DNA of 64,000 nucleotides, from NCBI RefSeq assembly GCF_050409585.1, contig NZ_JBNUPE010000011.1, positions 1-64,000 on the forward strand, given 5' to 3'. Position numbers and translations under genes: made by a program. This DNA comes from Facklamia sp050409585. Lineage in GTDB: Bacteria; Bacillota; Bacilli; Lactobacillales; Aerococcaceae. Of the stretch, positions 7,352 to 16,770 are shown in pieces. The notes under the pieces are model-generated. The model was not told the DNA's origin and ran no database searches. It saw nothing but the letters and a program-made list of their open reading frames with translations. The stretch's first letter is position 1, and the number at the start of each line of letters is the position of its first letter.

Positions 7352-9997
7352 TTAGATTAATGGTTTTAATTCTTCAATTCTTTCTTGCACTGCTTTTAAC
7401 CTTTGTTCATATTCAGCTAATTTAGTGCGTTCACCTTCAACTACTTGAGCAGGTGCTTTAGCAACAAATCCTTCATTCGAAAGTTTCTTCACTAGACGTT
7501 CGACTTCTTTTTCTAACTTAGTGACTTCTTGCTCCAAGCGCTTAATCTCATCCTCTATTTTGACTAATCCAGCTAATGGGATGAAAATTTGTGCAAATGA
7601 AAGTGTCTGTGTAACCATTTCTCCTTCTATTTCAGGATTAGCGGCAATTTCTAAGTGGTCTGTGTGACAGAAACGATTAATGTATGTCCGGTTACTTTCT
7701 AAACTTTCTTCAATACCCTTATCTTGAACTTTAATAATCATTTTTAAAGCTTTAGATAATGGTGTGTTCATTTCATTTCTGATTTGACGCACCGCTGTAA
7801 TGACTTCAATCAATTCCTGCATTTGTTTTTCAGCAATATCGTTTTTGTATTCTTCTTTAACGGTTGGATAAGCTGCTGTAACGATTGATGCAGCTTGTGG
7901 AGCAATTTGCTGCCAAATTTCTTCAGTTACAAAGGGCATAATCGGATGTAATAGACGTAAGAATTGGTCCAAGACATAAACAAGAACTGATTTAGTGGCA
8001 AAATGATCATGTTCTTGATCTTGCAACTGTTCTTTAGTCATTTCGATATACCAGTCACAGTAATCATCCCAAATGAAATGATATAAGACCCTACCTGCTT
8101 CTCCAAATTCAAAGCGTTCAAATAAACGGCTTACTTCTTCAATTGTTGTTTGTAAACGGGAAAGAATCCACTGATCGGCAAGTGTCAAATCTTGCTTGAT
8201 TTCTAAATTTTCAATGGTTAAATCACCCACATTCATTAATACATAACGTGAAGCATTCCAGATTTTATTAATAAAGTTCCAAGCTGCTCCCATCTTTTCA
8301 GTGGAGTAACGAATATCTTGTCCGGGAGTCGACCCTGTGGCTAAGAACCAGCGAAGGGAATCCACCCCATATTCATCAATAACGTCCATTGGATCAATTC
8401 CATTGCCTAGCGATTTTGACATCTTACGCCCCTGGCTATCACGGATTAATCCATGAATTAAAACATTTTGGAAAGGTCGTTTACCCGTAAACTCTAAAGA
8501 TTGGAAAATCATACGCGACACCCAGAAGAAAATAATATCATAACCGGTCACTAAGGTACTGGTTGGGAAGTAGCGACGATAATCGTGACCTTCTTCTGGC
8601 CAACCCATGGTTGAAAATGGCCACAAGGCAGATGAGAACCATGTATCTAAAACATCCGGATCTCTTAACCAATTTTCTTCATCACTGGGGGCTTGTTCGC
8701 CAACATAAACTTCACCTGTTTCTTTATGGTACCAGGCTGGAATTTGATGTCCCCACCAAAGTTGACGTGAGATCACCCAATCATGAACATTTTCCATCCA
8801 AGTTTGGAAAGTTTGATTAAAGCGTGGTGGGTAAAATTCAACTGCTTGATCGGTTGCTTGATTAGCCAAAGCTTGCTGGGCTAAAGGTTTCATCTTGACA
8901 AACCACTGAGTAGATAGATAAGGCTCTACGACCGCCCCAGAACGCTCAGAATGGCCCACTGAATGCGTATGTTCTTCAATCTTAACTAAGTAGCCTTGCT
9001 CTTTTAAATCTTTTACAATTTGCTTGCGTGCATCGAAGCGATCCATGCCTGCATATTTTCCACCTAATTCGTTAATAGTGCCATCTTTTTTCATCACATT
9101 CATTCGTGGTAGATGATGACGGTTACCGACTTCAAAGTCATTCGGGTCATGAGCTGGGGTAATCTTCACTACACCTGTACCAAATTCTCGATCCACATAC
9201 TCATCTGCTACGACAGGAATTTCACGATTCATTAATGGTAAGAGTACTTTTTTACCGATCAAATGTTGATAACGCTCATCAGCAGGGTGTACAGCAATCG
9301 CTGTATCACCTAAAAGTGTTTCAGGACGGGTGGTGGCAATTTGAACCACTTCATCACTACCAACCATTGGATAATTAACATGATAAAAAGCACCTGGTAC
9401 ATCTTTATGGATCACTTCAATATCGGATAGAGCCGTTTGGGCTTTTGGATCCCAGTTAATAATATATTCTCCCCGATAGATAAGTCCTTTTTCATAAAGT
9501 TTAACAAAGACTTTATTAACTGCTTTGTTTAAACCGTCATCCAGCGTAAAACGTTCACGCGCATAATCGACTGAAATACCCATTTTCCCCCATTGCTGGC
9601 GGATAATGGTTGCATATTCTTCCTTCCAAGACCAAGTTTTTTCTAGGAATTTCTCCCGCCCTAAATTATGACGACTTAAGTTTTCATCTTCTGCTAAACG
9701 CTCTTCCACTTTAGCTTGAGTCGCAATTCCAGCATGGTCCATACCAGGTAACCATAAAGTATCATAGCCTTGCATTCTTTTAGAACGGATAATCATATCC
9801 TGCAAAGTCACATCCCAAGCGTGACCTAAATGTAATTTACCCGTTACGTTAGGGGGTGGAATTACAATTGAATATGGCTCTGCTTTAGAATCTCCTGAAG
9901 GCTTAAATACACCTTGTTCTATCCATTTTTGATATTTACCTGCTTCAACCGTCTGAGGTTGGTACTTACTTGGCATTTGCTTCGTATTTTCTACCAT
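7352..9997 (-). CDS. valS: valine-tRNA ligase
   Basis: Class I aminoacyl-tRNA synthetase of 881 residues. The HIGH motif appears as GKLHLGHAW near residues 53-61 and the KMSKS motif is at 525-529. The CP1 editing domain (TTRPETLLGDTAI, GTGVVKITPAHDPND) lies between them, and the C-terminal coiled-coil arm typical of ValRS covers about the last 65 residues. The enzyme charges tRNA-Val and hydrolyses Thr-tRNA-Val. It is controlled by the T-box leader directly upstream and followed by folC. Confidence 0.98.
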   Translation of the reverse strand: MVENTKQMPSKYQPQTVEAGKYQKWIEQGVFKPSGDSKAEPYSIVIPPPNVTGKLHLGHAWDVTLQDMIIRSKRMQGYDTLWLPGMDHAGIATQAKVEERLAEDENLSRHNLGREKFLEKTWSWKEEYATIIRQQWGKMGISVDYARERFTLDDGLNKAVNKVFVKLYEKGLIYRGEYIINWDPKAQTALSDIEVIHKDVPGAFYHVNYPMVGSDEVVQIATTRPETLLGDTAIAVHPADERYQHLIGKKVLLPLMNREIPVVADEYVDREFGTGVVKITPAHDPNDFEVGNRHHLPRMNVMKKDGTINELGGKYAGMDRFDARKQIVKDLKEQGYLVKIEEHTHSVGHSERSGAVVEPYLSTQWFVKMKPLAQQALANQATDQAVEFYPPRFNQTFQTWMENVHDWVISRQLWWGHQIPAWYHKETGEVYVGEQAPSDEENWLRDPDVLDTWFSSALWPFSTMGWPEEGHDYRRYFPTSTLVTGYDIIFFWVSRMIFQSLEFTGKRPFQNVLIHGLIRDSQGRKMSKSLGNGIDPMDVIDEYGVDSLRWFLATGSTPGQDIRYSTEKMGAAWNFINKIWNASRYVLMNVGDLTIENLEIKQDLTLADQWILSRLQTTIEEVSRLFERFEFGEAGRVLYHFIWDDYCDWYIEMTKEQLQDQEHDHFATKSVLVYVLDQFLRLLHPIMPFVTEEIWQQIAPQAASIVTAAYPTVKEEYKNDIAEKQMQELIEVITAVRQIRNEMNTPLSKALKMIIKVQDKGIEESLESNRTYINRFCHTDHLEIAANPEIEGEMVTQTLSFAQIFIPLAGLVKIEDEIKRLEQEVTKLEKEVERLVKKLSNEGFVAKAPAQVVEGERTKLAEYEQRLKAVQERIEELKPLI

Positions 9998-10025
9998 CGT
10001 TACACCTTCCTTAATTCATTTTCAT

Positions 10026-10270
10026 AAAAAAAATCCTATGCTTTGCATAGGACGTCAATTACGTGGTACCACCTAAATTTAATCAAGTAAAAAAGTTACT
10101 TAATCACTCTTTCTTGTTAACGGAGCAGACTCCGTAAGACACTATTGTTGATTTCTCATGTCTTATGACTCCAAGCTACCTTCATTCATCGAGAAACTTT
10201 CAGCGCAAGGTTTCCTCTCTGGATGGTGATGAATTACTCTTCTCTTCTTAGTCAAATTAAAATTTAAGTT
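10026..10270 (-). promoter_or_regulatory. T-box riboswitch of valS (tRNA-Val)
   Basis: The minus strand carries the T-box core AGGTGGTACCACGT (10,061-10,074), and then an intrinsic terminator (stem TCCTATGC/GCATAGGA followed by eight U). Uncharged tRNA would pair with the T-box and favour the antiterminator. Upstream, a long stem I is bounded by GACT/AGTC arms and holds an AGAGA-like bulge. A GUA codon in the 3' side of that stem (GAAGGTAGC) is my candidate specifier for valine. This leader fills the 320-base gap between valS and the sirtuin gene. Confidence 0.92.
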
Positions 10271-10276
10271 GGACTT

Positions 10277-10305
10277 ATTTTATCATTCTTTACTGCTTTG
10301 AACAA
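10277..10305 (-). promoter_or_regulatory. valS promoter
   Basis: -35 TTGTTC, 17-base spacer, -10 TAAAAT. It sits 13 bases after the end of the sirtuin gene and about 7 bases before the T-box transcript start. Confidence 0.65.
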
Positions 10306-10317
10306 GGCCTTCGCCAT

Positions 10318-11073
10318 TTAATCATTATTTGCTAAATAATCTTTCACTAACTGAAAAACTGCCTCAATTTTATCTTCAAAAATCAAAGCATTGGGCTTGC
10401 TAATTAGAATTGGTGTCTGATTAATGATTACTTGAGAATTTCCTCTAAAATAATGAATAAATGAAGCGGCCGGATAAACATTTAAGGAAGTTCCTGCGAT
10501 AATCATGAGGTCTGCTTGACTAATGGCTTGGATTGATTGATTAATGGTCTCTTCATTCAAGCTTTCTTCATATAACACCACGTCTGGCTTAATAATCGCT
10601 TGATCTTTAGGACAGCGTGGAATGCCCTGAGCATCTTTTTCTAATTGATCCAGAGCATAGTAGCTACCACATTGCGTACAATAATTATTTAAAACAGACC
10701 CATGAAGTTCTAAGACTCGACTTGAACCAGCCTTTTGATGGAGGCCATCGATATTTTGGGTGACAACTGTCACTTCTTTTCCTTTGTTTTCTAATTCTTT
10801 TAGAAAAAAATGAGCCAAATTGGGTTGTATTTCTGGATAGACTAAATGCTCAAAGTAGTATTCAAAAAAGATTTGAGGATGTTGTTTATAGAAGGAATGC
10901 GAGATTATTTCTTCCGCTGAGTATTGGTAATTGGTTTCTTGCATAAACAAACCATCTGCAGAACGAAAATCTGGAATACCAGATGCGGTTGAAACACCGG
11001 CTCCACCAAAAAAGACAATCTTGCGACTTTTCTGAATGATTTGAGCAAATTCTTTGATCTGATTTTCGATCAT
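10318..11073 (-). CDS. Sir2-family NAD-dependent protein deacylase
   Basis: Sirtuin of about 251 residues. The NAD-binding motif GGAGVSTASGIPDFR is near residues 23-37, TQNIDGLH with the flipping Asn/Asp is near 107-114, and the catalytic His lies in LELHGS (about 124-129). It removes acyl groups from lysines or transfers ADP-ribose. The zinc site is unusual: C132, C135 and C154 are present, but the fourth Cys is replaced by Asp157 (CPKD). The start at 11,073 is chosen because GGAG lies 10 bases upstream; a TTG at 11,082 overlaps that site. It follows ridA and a terminator. CobB-like deacetylase activity is inferred from the family. Confidence 0.92.
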   Translation of the reverse strand: MIENQIKEFAQIIQKSRKIVFFGGAGVSTASGIPDFRSADGLFMQETNYQYSAEEIISHSFYKQHPQIFFEYYFEHLVYPEIQPNLAHFFLKELENKGKEVTVVTQNIDGLHQKAGSSRVLELHGSVLNNYCTQCGSYYALDQLEKDAQGIPRCPKDQAIIKPDVVLYEESLNEETINQSIQAISQADLMIIAGTSLNVYPAASFIHYFRGNSQVIINQTPILISKPNALIFEDKIEAVFQLVKDYLANND

Positions 11074-11097
11074 TATTTTCAATCTCCTTTAAATTTT

Positions 11098-11148
11098 AAA
11101 AAAGAACCGTCAACAACCACTTACATCAGTCGTTAGACAGCTCTTTTT
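11098..11148 (-). terminator. terminator after ridA
   Basis: On the minus strand AAAAAGAGCTGTC pairs with GACGGTTCTTTTTT through two G-U pairs that exist only in that orientation, so the structure is strand specific. It lies between ridA and the sirtuin gene. The long loop carries a second weak hairpin. Confidence 0.7.
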
Positions 11149-11161
11149 AATATCTTATAAA

Positions 11162-11542
11162 TTATAAACTAGCGATTACTTCAATTTCTACTAACACATT
11201 CTTAGGTAAGGTCTTAACAGCCACTGCTGAACGAGCTGGTTTGGATGTGAAATATTCAGCATAAATTTCATTAAAAACGGCGAAATCACCCATATCTGCC
11301 AAGAAACATGTGGTTTTTACAACATTTTCTGCAGAGTATCCTGCTGCATTTAGTAGAGCATCGATATTAGCAATTACTTGCTTTGTTTGATTTGTTATTT
11401 CTTTTGCTTCTATTTCTCCTGAGGCTGGATTGATTGGGATTTGACCTGAACAGAAAAGTAGCTCTCCTACTTGTTTTGCTTGAGAGTATGGTCCAATTGC
11501 TGCTGGGGCTTTTTTTGTATTGATTGTTTTAATTTCTGTCAT
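11162..11542 (-). CDS. ridA: RidA family enamine/imine deaminase
   Basis: Protein of 126 residues covering the whole YjgF/YER057c/UK114 fold. It starts with the usual block for the family, KAPAAIGPYSQA (about residues 11-22), and has the substrate-binding Arg in KPARSAVAV (about 101-109) and EIEVIA near the end. RidA trimers hydrolyse reactive 2-aminoacrylate and related imines made by PLP enzymes. Its neighbour thiI and the cysteine desulfurase gene are on the same strand, the desulfurase being a PLP enzyme, but a functional link is only a guess. Confidence 0.95.
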   Translation of the reverse strand: MTEIKTINTKKAPAAIGPYSQAKQVGELLFCSGQIPINPASGEIEAKEITNQTKQVIANIDALLNAAGYSAENVVKTTCFLADMGDFAVFNEIYAEYFTSKPARSAVAVKTLPKNVLVEIEVIASL

Positions 11543-11581
11543 AATTACTCCTCTTTCTTAATGAATTCTTGCGACAACAAC

Positions 11582-12790
11582 TTATAATAAATCATTGAAG
11601 GCTGTAGCCGCTTCGCTTTGATAACTAGCAGTGATTTCACTTGTCTTGATATTTTCCAAGGCTTCTTTCACTAGTTGGTCAATTGGTAAGAGCGCCTCAT
11701 ACTCTTTAACAGTATGAAGTCTAGGCTTAGTCCAAGGTGACTTTGGTGCAAAGACCGTACAGCAATCTTCATAGGGCTCATTAGAAATATCATAAGTTCC
11801 AATGGTTTCAGCCATTGCTATTATATCATTTTTATCAACTGCAATTAAAGGTCTTAATATTAAAGAATGGGTCACTTCATTAATCACTTGCATCGATTGT
11901 AAAGTTTGTGAGGCAACTTGACCTAGCGACTCCCCATTAACAATTGCTCGGGCTTTATGCTCTTTTAACAAAGCATCCATTAGGCGTAACATGATCCGAC
12001 GCATAATAGTCATGGATAAATTGTCGGGAACATGTTCTCGAATCGCCAACTGAATATGAGCAAAAGGAACCTCGTGAAAAGTAATCGCAGTGGCGTACTG
12101 AGCGAGAACTGCTGTTAATCGTTTAGCTTTTTCAAGCGCTTGTAAAGAAGTATAAGGTGGACTGGCAAAATGAACCATTTCCAACTTCATTCCCCTTTTT
12201 ATCATTTGATAACCAGCAATCGGTGAATCAAAACCACCCGAAAGCATTAATAAGCCTTTCCCACTTGAACCATAAGGTAAGCCACCCATACCTGGATAAT
12301 TTTTTAAACTAAGATAGGCTATATCTTGATGGATGGATATGACCACTTTGTGTTTAGCTTTTCTCAGATCAACCGTTAATTCCGGATGGGCTTGCAGAAT
12401 GATGCTCCCTATTTCTCTTTGAATGGCAATACTATCATGCTCAAAGTTCTTATCCGATCGCTTAGCAATTACTTTAAAGCTATCTCCCGGTTGAACATTT
12501 AACTCAGCAAAAAGTTCAAGGGCTTTTTTTCCAATTTCTTGAAGATCCTTTTCAACAGGAAAAACAGGTTCAAACCTTTGAATTCCTGGAATTGTTTTAA
12601 TGATTTCAATCAGTTCATCGTAAGCTGTTTCGTGCCAATAAAGATGCATGAAATCATGATGTGCATGAATTTTAATTTTCTCTAAATGTTTGGTTTTATA
12701 GCGTATATGCTCAGCAATTTTATTTTGAAACATTTTACGGTTACGCCCTTTTGTTGAGAGCTCCCCATAGTGAATTAACATCTCTTTCAA
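11582..12790 (-). CDS. thiI: tRNA 4-thiouridine synthase ThiI
   Basis: Enzyme of 402 residues that adenylates U8 of tRNA and passes on sulfur; it also supplies sulfur for thiamine in some bacteria. A ferredoxin-like/THUMP region covers about residues 1-165, followed by the PP-loop MLSGGFDSPIAGY (about 182-194). There is no C-terminal rhodanese domain, which is normal for Firmicutes, where the adjacent desulfurase delivers sulfur. The TTG start at 12,790 has AAGGAG 9 bases upstream; the in-frame ATG three codons later has none. The desulfurase gene ends 4 bases before it. Confidence 0.95.
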   Translation of the reverse strand: MKEMLIHYGELSTKGRNRKMFQNKIAEHIRYKTKHLEKIKIHAHHDFMHLYWHETAYDELIEIIKTIPGIQRFEPVFPVEKDLQEIGKKALELFAELNVQPGDSFKVIAKRSDKNFEHDSIAIQREIGSIILQAHPELTVDLRKAKHKVVISIHQDIAYLSLKNYPGMGGLPYGSSGKGLLMLSGGFDSPIAGYQMIKRGMKLEMVHFASPPYTSLQALEKAKRLTAVLAQYATAITFHEVPFAHIQLAIREHVPDNLSMTIMRRIMLRLMDALLKEHKARAIVNGESLGQVASQTLQSMQVINEVTHSLILRPLIAVDKNDIIAMAETIGTYDISNEPYEDCCTVFAPKSPWTKPRLHTVKEYEALLPIDQLVKEALENIKTSEITASYQSEAATAFNDLL

Positions 12791-12794
12791 TCTT

Positions 12795-13952
12795 TTAGGC
12801 TCCTTTCAAATCTTGCTTAAACTTTGTTGAAATCTCATGGATTGGTTTAATTAATTGATCTACTTCTGCTTGGCTGGTTGTCTGCGATAAAGAAATTCTT
12901 ATTGAAGAATTAGCTAAATTGTTATCAACGCCCATCGCTTTAAGGGTATGATGGTCATTTTTCTTACGACTTGAGCAAGCAGAAGTTGTCGAAATCATGA
13001 TATCAGCATTGGAAAAAGCTTGAAGTAATACCTCGCCTGGCACACCTGGAAAGGCCGCACAGATAATATGTGGACTCACTTGCTCCTGGCTACCACCAAA
13101 GACTTGCCAATTCATTTTTTTAAGTGCTTGAGTTATTTGAGTGCGATAATGATTTATGTGTTTGATACTTTCTGCTTGGTTTTCCCAAGCTAATCTTAAA
13201 GCTTTGGCCGTTGCTACAATCGCTGGTAGGTTTTCAGTAGAAGAGCGCATACCAAACTCTTGACCGCCTCCAAATAATAAAGGTGCTTTCGTAACACGTT
13301 GGCGAATGGCTAAGAGTCCCACCCCTCTTACCGAGTGAAATTTATGGCTAGAAAGAGTTAATAAATCAATTCTACTATGATGCATAGCTTTCATCCTACA
13401 AGTTATGGCTTGAACAGCGTCAACATGCCAAAGGATTTGTGGATAGTTTTCTAATTTTTGTGCCAATGGTTCAACTGGTAAAAAAGATCCTACCTCATTA
13501 TTGACTAACATAGTAGAAACAAGTAATACTTGATCACTCAGTAGATTTTCAAAGCTGTTTAAATCCAATTGACCATTATGATCCACCGGTGCTAGGATTA
13601 CTTCAAAGCCTCTTGTTTTTAAGTGGTCAATTTGCGAGCGAATAGAAGGGTGCTCAATAGCTGATAGGATAATTTGTCGCCTATTAGGATGAAGCTTAGC
13701 GTGAGCTGATAATAGACTTTGAAGTGTCCAATTGTTAGATTCAGTCCCTGATGAGGTACAAAAGATTTCATTGCTTTTAAAAAGTAATAAGTCTGCAATT
13801 TGTTGCCGAGCATTATTCAACAGACTATTGGCCTCTTGACCTAATTTGTGGGCACTTGAAGGGTTAGCAAAATATTTTTGAGCTACTTGATTGTAGGTGT
13901 CTAAAACAGTAGCACGAGCTGGAGTGGTTGCGGCATGATCAAAATATAACAT
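12795..13952 (-). CDS. cysteine desulfurase (IscS/NifS family)
   Basis: PLP enzyme of about 385 residues that takes sulfur from cysteine. The N-terminal YFDHAATTPAR signature, the PLP-lysine block SSHKFHSVRGVG (about residues 196-207) and the sulfur-carrying Cys loop TTSACSSRKK (about 314-323) are all visible. The frame is open to 13,997, but the ATG at 13,952 fits the family start and has AAAGGA 6 bases upstream. It sits between ezrA and thiI with 4 bases to thiI; in Bacillus and lactobacilli the same pair (NifZ-ThiI) makes 4-thiouridine, so that is the likely task. Confidence 0.95.
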   Translation of the reverse strand: MLYFDHAATTPARATVLDTYNQVAQKYFANPSSAHKLGQEANSLLNNARQQIADLLLFKSNEIFCTSSGTESNNWTLQSLLSAHAKLHPNRRQIILSAIEHPSIRSQIDHLKTRGFEVILAPVDHNGQLDLNSFENLLSDQVLLVSTMLVNNEVGSFLPVEPLAQKLENYPQILWHVDAVQAITCRMKAMHHSRIDLLTLSSHKFHSVRGVGLLAIRQRVTKAPLLFGGGQEFGMRSSTENLPAIVATAKALRLAWENQAESIKHINHYRTQITQALKKMNWQVFGGSQEQVSPHIICAAFPGVPGEVLLQAFSNADIMISTTSACSSRKKNDHHTLKAMGVDNNLANSSIRISLSQTTSQAEVDQLIKPIHEISTKFKQDLKGA

Positions 13953-13998
13953 CTGTAATCCTTTCTTACTTCTATTTAGTAACGACAATTGACTCAAG

Positions 13999-14039
13999 AA
14001 AAAACCGAACAGATCCCAAAACCAAGGAATCTATTCGGA
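13999..14039 (-). terminator. terminator after ezrA
   Basis: CCGAATAGATTCC pairs with GGATCTGTTCGG on the minus strand, followed by six U. It begins 9 bases beyond the ezrA stop codon and separates ezrA from the desulfurase gene. Confidence 0.78.
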
Positions 14040-14047
14040 CTTTACTT

Positions 14048-15772
14048 TTAATAAAATCGGATTTGTTTTTCTTGATGATACATCCTTCGAACTTGCGTCG
14101 GTGCATCTGGATCGACTTGACGAAGGACTTTTTCAATGGTTGCCAAAGCTTCACGGTAACGGAATTCTTGGTGGAAGTAGTATTGCGCTTCTTTAATTGC
14201 TTGGTCTACCTCTGGGTAATCGTAGCGAAAACGATTGGAATGTTGAATCATATATTCGGTGAGCATGGCTGAATCGATGGTTTCTTCAGTCATTGCCTCC
14301 AATTCATCTAAACCTTGTTCTAAATTACCTTCCATCTCATCAATTTGATTCATATCCACTCGGACACGATTGAGTTGTTGAGAGAGGTTCTCAATATGAT
14401 CAGTTACCTTATAAAACAATTCGTAATAGCTATCATGTAAGCCAGGCAAATGGTTTTTTTCTAACTTACGCTTCATATTTCTAAGGTCTAATTCATATAA
14501 ATCAAGATTTGATTTAGCTTCTTTCTCTCGACTGGTTAAGCCAGCTATCGATTTTACTAACTGATTTTGTTCATCTGCTATTTCTTCAATAGAACGCTCG
14601 ATTTTACGCATTTTGCTTTCTATTTGAGTAAATACGGCATGATTTTGTTCAATATCAACTTCCATATCTTTGAATTTTTGATACTCCAAGCGAATTCTTT
14701 CGGTTAAGTCATTGACTTGGTCTAATTCATTATTATGTAAGATGTAAGATTGAGAGATCCGATCGACTTCTATTCCTGCATAACGATTGTTTTCAGTTAC
14801 TGCTTCAATTCGTCCCTTCAATTGATGAAGGTGACTATTCACATATTCTTTAGCCATAATTTCTGATTCTAACTGATCGTATAAGGAATTAATTTCACGC
14901 TCTGCTTTGTCCATTAAGGTTTTAGCGTCAGCTAAATCAGCATTTTTAATCTCGTTTTTGGCTTGGTTTAACTGCTCTTGAATTTTATCAATTTCTTCTA
15001 AAACATTAATATTATCAAAGTTAAAGCGACTAGCCACCATTTTTTCGTAGCCATCTCTAATATCTTCAAGTGAATCTTCATATTCACTTTGAATCTTATC
15101 GTACATACTTGGAATTTTTTGTAAGATTTCTTCAAATGACGATAAGTCAGCCTCTAAGTTATCTAGCATATCTTGAGCATCTAGATGATCACCGTTAGCA
15201 GTTAGTTCATTATATTTAGTGAAGTTCAACTCTAAATATTGAAGGTTTTTTTCAAGCGTTTCAATCGCTGGCCCATAATCAAAAGAATGATTCATGACAC
15301 TTTTGCGAGCAGTTTGATAACGTTCAAGTAAGGCTTCATAACGTTCTTGATTTTCATCCTCTGTTGCCAATAATTCTGTTAATTCCTGGTGCAATTGATG
15401 AACTTGAATTTCTGTTTCATCAAGAATTTCACGTGCTTGATTTAGTGCGTTTTTTGCTCTCACTAGATTCATTTGTTCTACAAATTGTTCAGAACCTACC
15501 AAAGCGGCTTCTATTTCAGTAAATTGAAAGTTGGTAATGGTTTGCCAAGTAGCCACTAAACTTTCATATTTTCTTTTTGTTTGACCAGATAGATTCATAT
15601 TCTTCAAAGTAAAGAGCTGGTCAGCAACAGAAATAGACATCATTTCATCTTTACGTTGTTCCAAATCTTTAATTTCTTTCTTTCTCTGTGTACGGAAATA
15701 ATAAATTAATCCATAGATTAAGAGTATTGCTACAATGATCAAGAACAGGATGTCCGTGAATTTAATACTCAT
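14048..15772 (-). CDS. ezrA: septation ring formation regulator EzrA
   Basis: Protein of 574 residues with one N-terminal membrane segment (about residues 8-26), followed entirely by spectrin-like coiled-coil helices rich in Glu, Gln and Leu. The length and architecture match EzrA of Firmicutes, which is anchored in the membrane and restrains and organises FtsZ rings while contacting penicillin-binding proteins. The C-terminal region includes a block around IQHSNRFRYDYPEVDQAI that corresponds to the conserved EzrA patch. It is a single-gene unit, with its own promoter and terminator. Confidence 0.95.
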   Translation of the reverse strand: MSIKFTDILFLIIVAILLIYGLIYYFRTQRKKEIKDLEQRKDEMMSISVADQLFTLKNMNLSGQTKRKYESLVATWQTITNFQFTEIEAALVGSEQFVEQMNLVRAKNALNQAREILDETEIQVHQLHQELTELLATEDENQERYEALLERYQTARKSVMNHSFDYGPAIETLEKNLQYLELNFTKYNELTANGDHLDAQDMLDNLEADLSSFEEILQKIPSMYDKIQSEYEDSLEDIRDGYEKMVASRFNFDNINVLEEIDKIQEQLNQAKNEIKNADLADAKTLMDKAEREINSLYDQLESEIMAKEYVNSHLHQLKGRIEAVTENNRYAGIEVDRISQSYILHNNELDQVNDLTERIRLEYQKFKDMEVDIEQNHAVFTQIESKMRKIERSIEEIADEQNQLVKSIAGLTSREKEAKSNLDLYELDLRNMKRKLEKNHLPGLHDSYYELFYKVTDHIENLSQQLNRVRVDMNQIDEMEGNLEQGLDELEAMTEETIDSAMLTEYMIQHSNRFRYDYPEVDQAIKEAQYYFHQEFRYREALATIEKVLRQVDPDAPTQVRRMYHQEKQIRFY

Positions 15773-15840
15773 TCCTTTTCGCTCCTCTACTTATTTCTAA
15801 TCCCCTGCCTATTGGCCTTTTGCATAAATAATCACCATAC

Positions 15841-15849
15841 ATTATAACA
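15841..15849 (-). promoter_or_regulatory. extended -10 promoter of ezrA
   Basis: TGTTATAAT on the minus strand about 70 bases upstream of ezrA, just after the rpsD terminator. No clear -35. Confidence 0.55.
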
Positions 15850-15907
15850 TTTGAAGGCTTTCTTTTAAAGGCATTGTTCAATAAAAAAACTTCCTTAGGC
15901 TCTAATG

Positions 15908-15942
15908 GAAAAAAATAAGATTGGGAAAGCTCCCAATCTTAT
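15908..15942 (-). terminator. terminator after rpsD
   Basis: Perfect 12-base stem ATAAGATTGGGA/TCCCAATCTTAT with a 4-base loop, followed by seven U on the minus strand. Confidence 0.9.
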
Positions 15943-15961
15943 GTAACAATCTCTTTAAGAT

Positions 15962-16570
15962 TTAGCCTAATTTATTGTAGTATTCTACGACTAGGGCTTC
16001 ATCAATTTCAGCATTTAATTCGCTACGTAATGGTAAACGAACTAAGCTACCTTCTAATTTATCAGCATCAAAGTTCACAAACTCTAAACGAGTAACTGTT
16101 GTTTCTAATGCTTCCTTGATGATAGCTAAATTACGTGAGCGTTCACGAACACTAATTACTTGTCCTGGTTCAACAATATATGACGGGATATCTACACGCT
16201 TGCCATCAACAGTAATATGGCCGTGATTTACTAGTTGACGTGCTTGACGACGAGTAGTAGCTAAACCTAATCGATAAACTAAGTTATCTAAACGACGCTC
16301 TAACATAACCATGAAGTTATCACCATGTTTACCTTCGGAGATTTTGCCAGCGCGATTAAATAAAGTGCGGAATTGGCGTTCATTTAATCCATACATAAAG
16401 CGTAATTTTTGCTTTTCATTTTTTTGTAAAGCATATTCTGATAATTTTTTACGTTGATTACCGTGTTGTCCTGGTGGGAACGGACGTTTTGATAACTCCT
16501 TACCAGTTTCAGTTAATGAAATTCCTAAACGACGAGATTGTTTCCATGAGGGTCCTGTATAACGTGACAT
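15962..16570 (-). CDS. rpsD: 30S ribosomal protein S4
   Basis: Protein of 202 residues beginning SRYTGPSWKQSRRLG, with the S4 RNA-binding domain at about residues 93-155 (RLDNLVYRLGLATTRRQARQ). It nucleates 30S assembly by binding the 5' domain of 16S rRNA. No zinc-binding Cys cluster is present, so it is the zinc-free form. The gene stands alone, as in most Firmicutes, and carries a structured leader that fits autogenous control by S4. Confidence 0.98.
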   Translation of the reverse strand: MSRYTGPSWKQSRRLGISLTETGKELSKRPFPPGQHGNQRKKLSEYALQKNEKQKLRFMYGLNERQFRTLFNRAGKISEGKHGDNFMVMLERRLDNLVYRLGLATTRRQARQLVNHGHITVDGKRVDIPSYIVEPGQVISVRERSRNLAIIKEALETTVTRLEFVNFDADKLEGSLVRLPLRSELNAEIDEALVVEYYNKLG

Positions 16571-16626
16571 TAAAATTCCTCCATAAAATATGTATTGGAG
16601 TAAAATAAGTGGTTAGAAAATCGAAT

Positions 16627-16697
16627 GCGTGCAGTTAGTTTTTCACCTTGTGCAGCCGTGGTTACTCATTAACGTTGACGTTACTAACTGTTGACGC
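16627..16697 (-). promoter_or_regulatory. S4-type autoregulatory leader of rpsD
   Basis: The untranslated leader contains a long-range stem whose arms GCGT(CAA)CAGTTAGT and ACTAACTG(C)ACGC pair almost perfectly around further inner helices. Size, position and layout match the ribosomal S4 leader of Firmicutes, where S4 binds its own mRNA and represses translation. The match is by structure seen here, not by a covariance search. Confidence 0.65.
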
Positions 16698-16736
16698 GCT
16701 TTCTTTTTCTATGCTGCATTATTTTACACTCTTTTT

Positions 16737-16764
16737 ATTATACCGATTAATAAAAGATTAGCAA
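16737..16764 (-). promoter_or_regulatory. rpsD promoter
   Basis: -35 TTGCTA, 16-base spacer, consensus -10 TATAAT. The -35 lies only 6 bases beyond the mtnN stop codon. Confidence 0.75.
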
Positions 16765-16770
16765 GTTTTT

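Noticed and set aside
9998..10317. Possible small gene in the 320-base gap upstream of valS
   Set aside because: The gap is filled by a T-box leader, its terminator and the valS promoter; no frame with a ribosome site is present.
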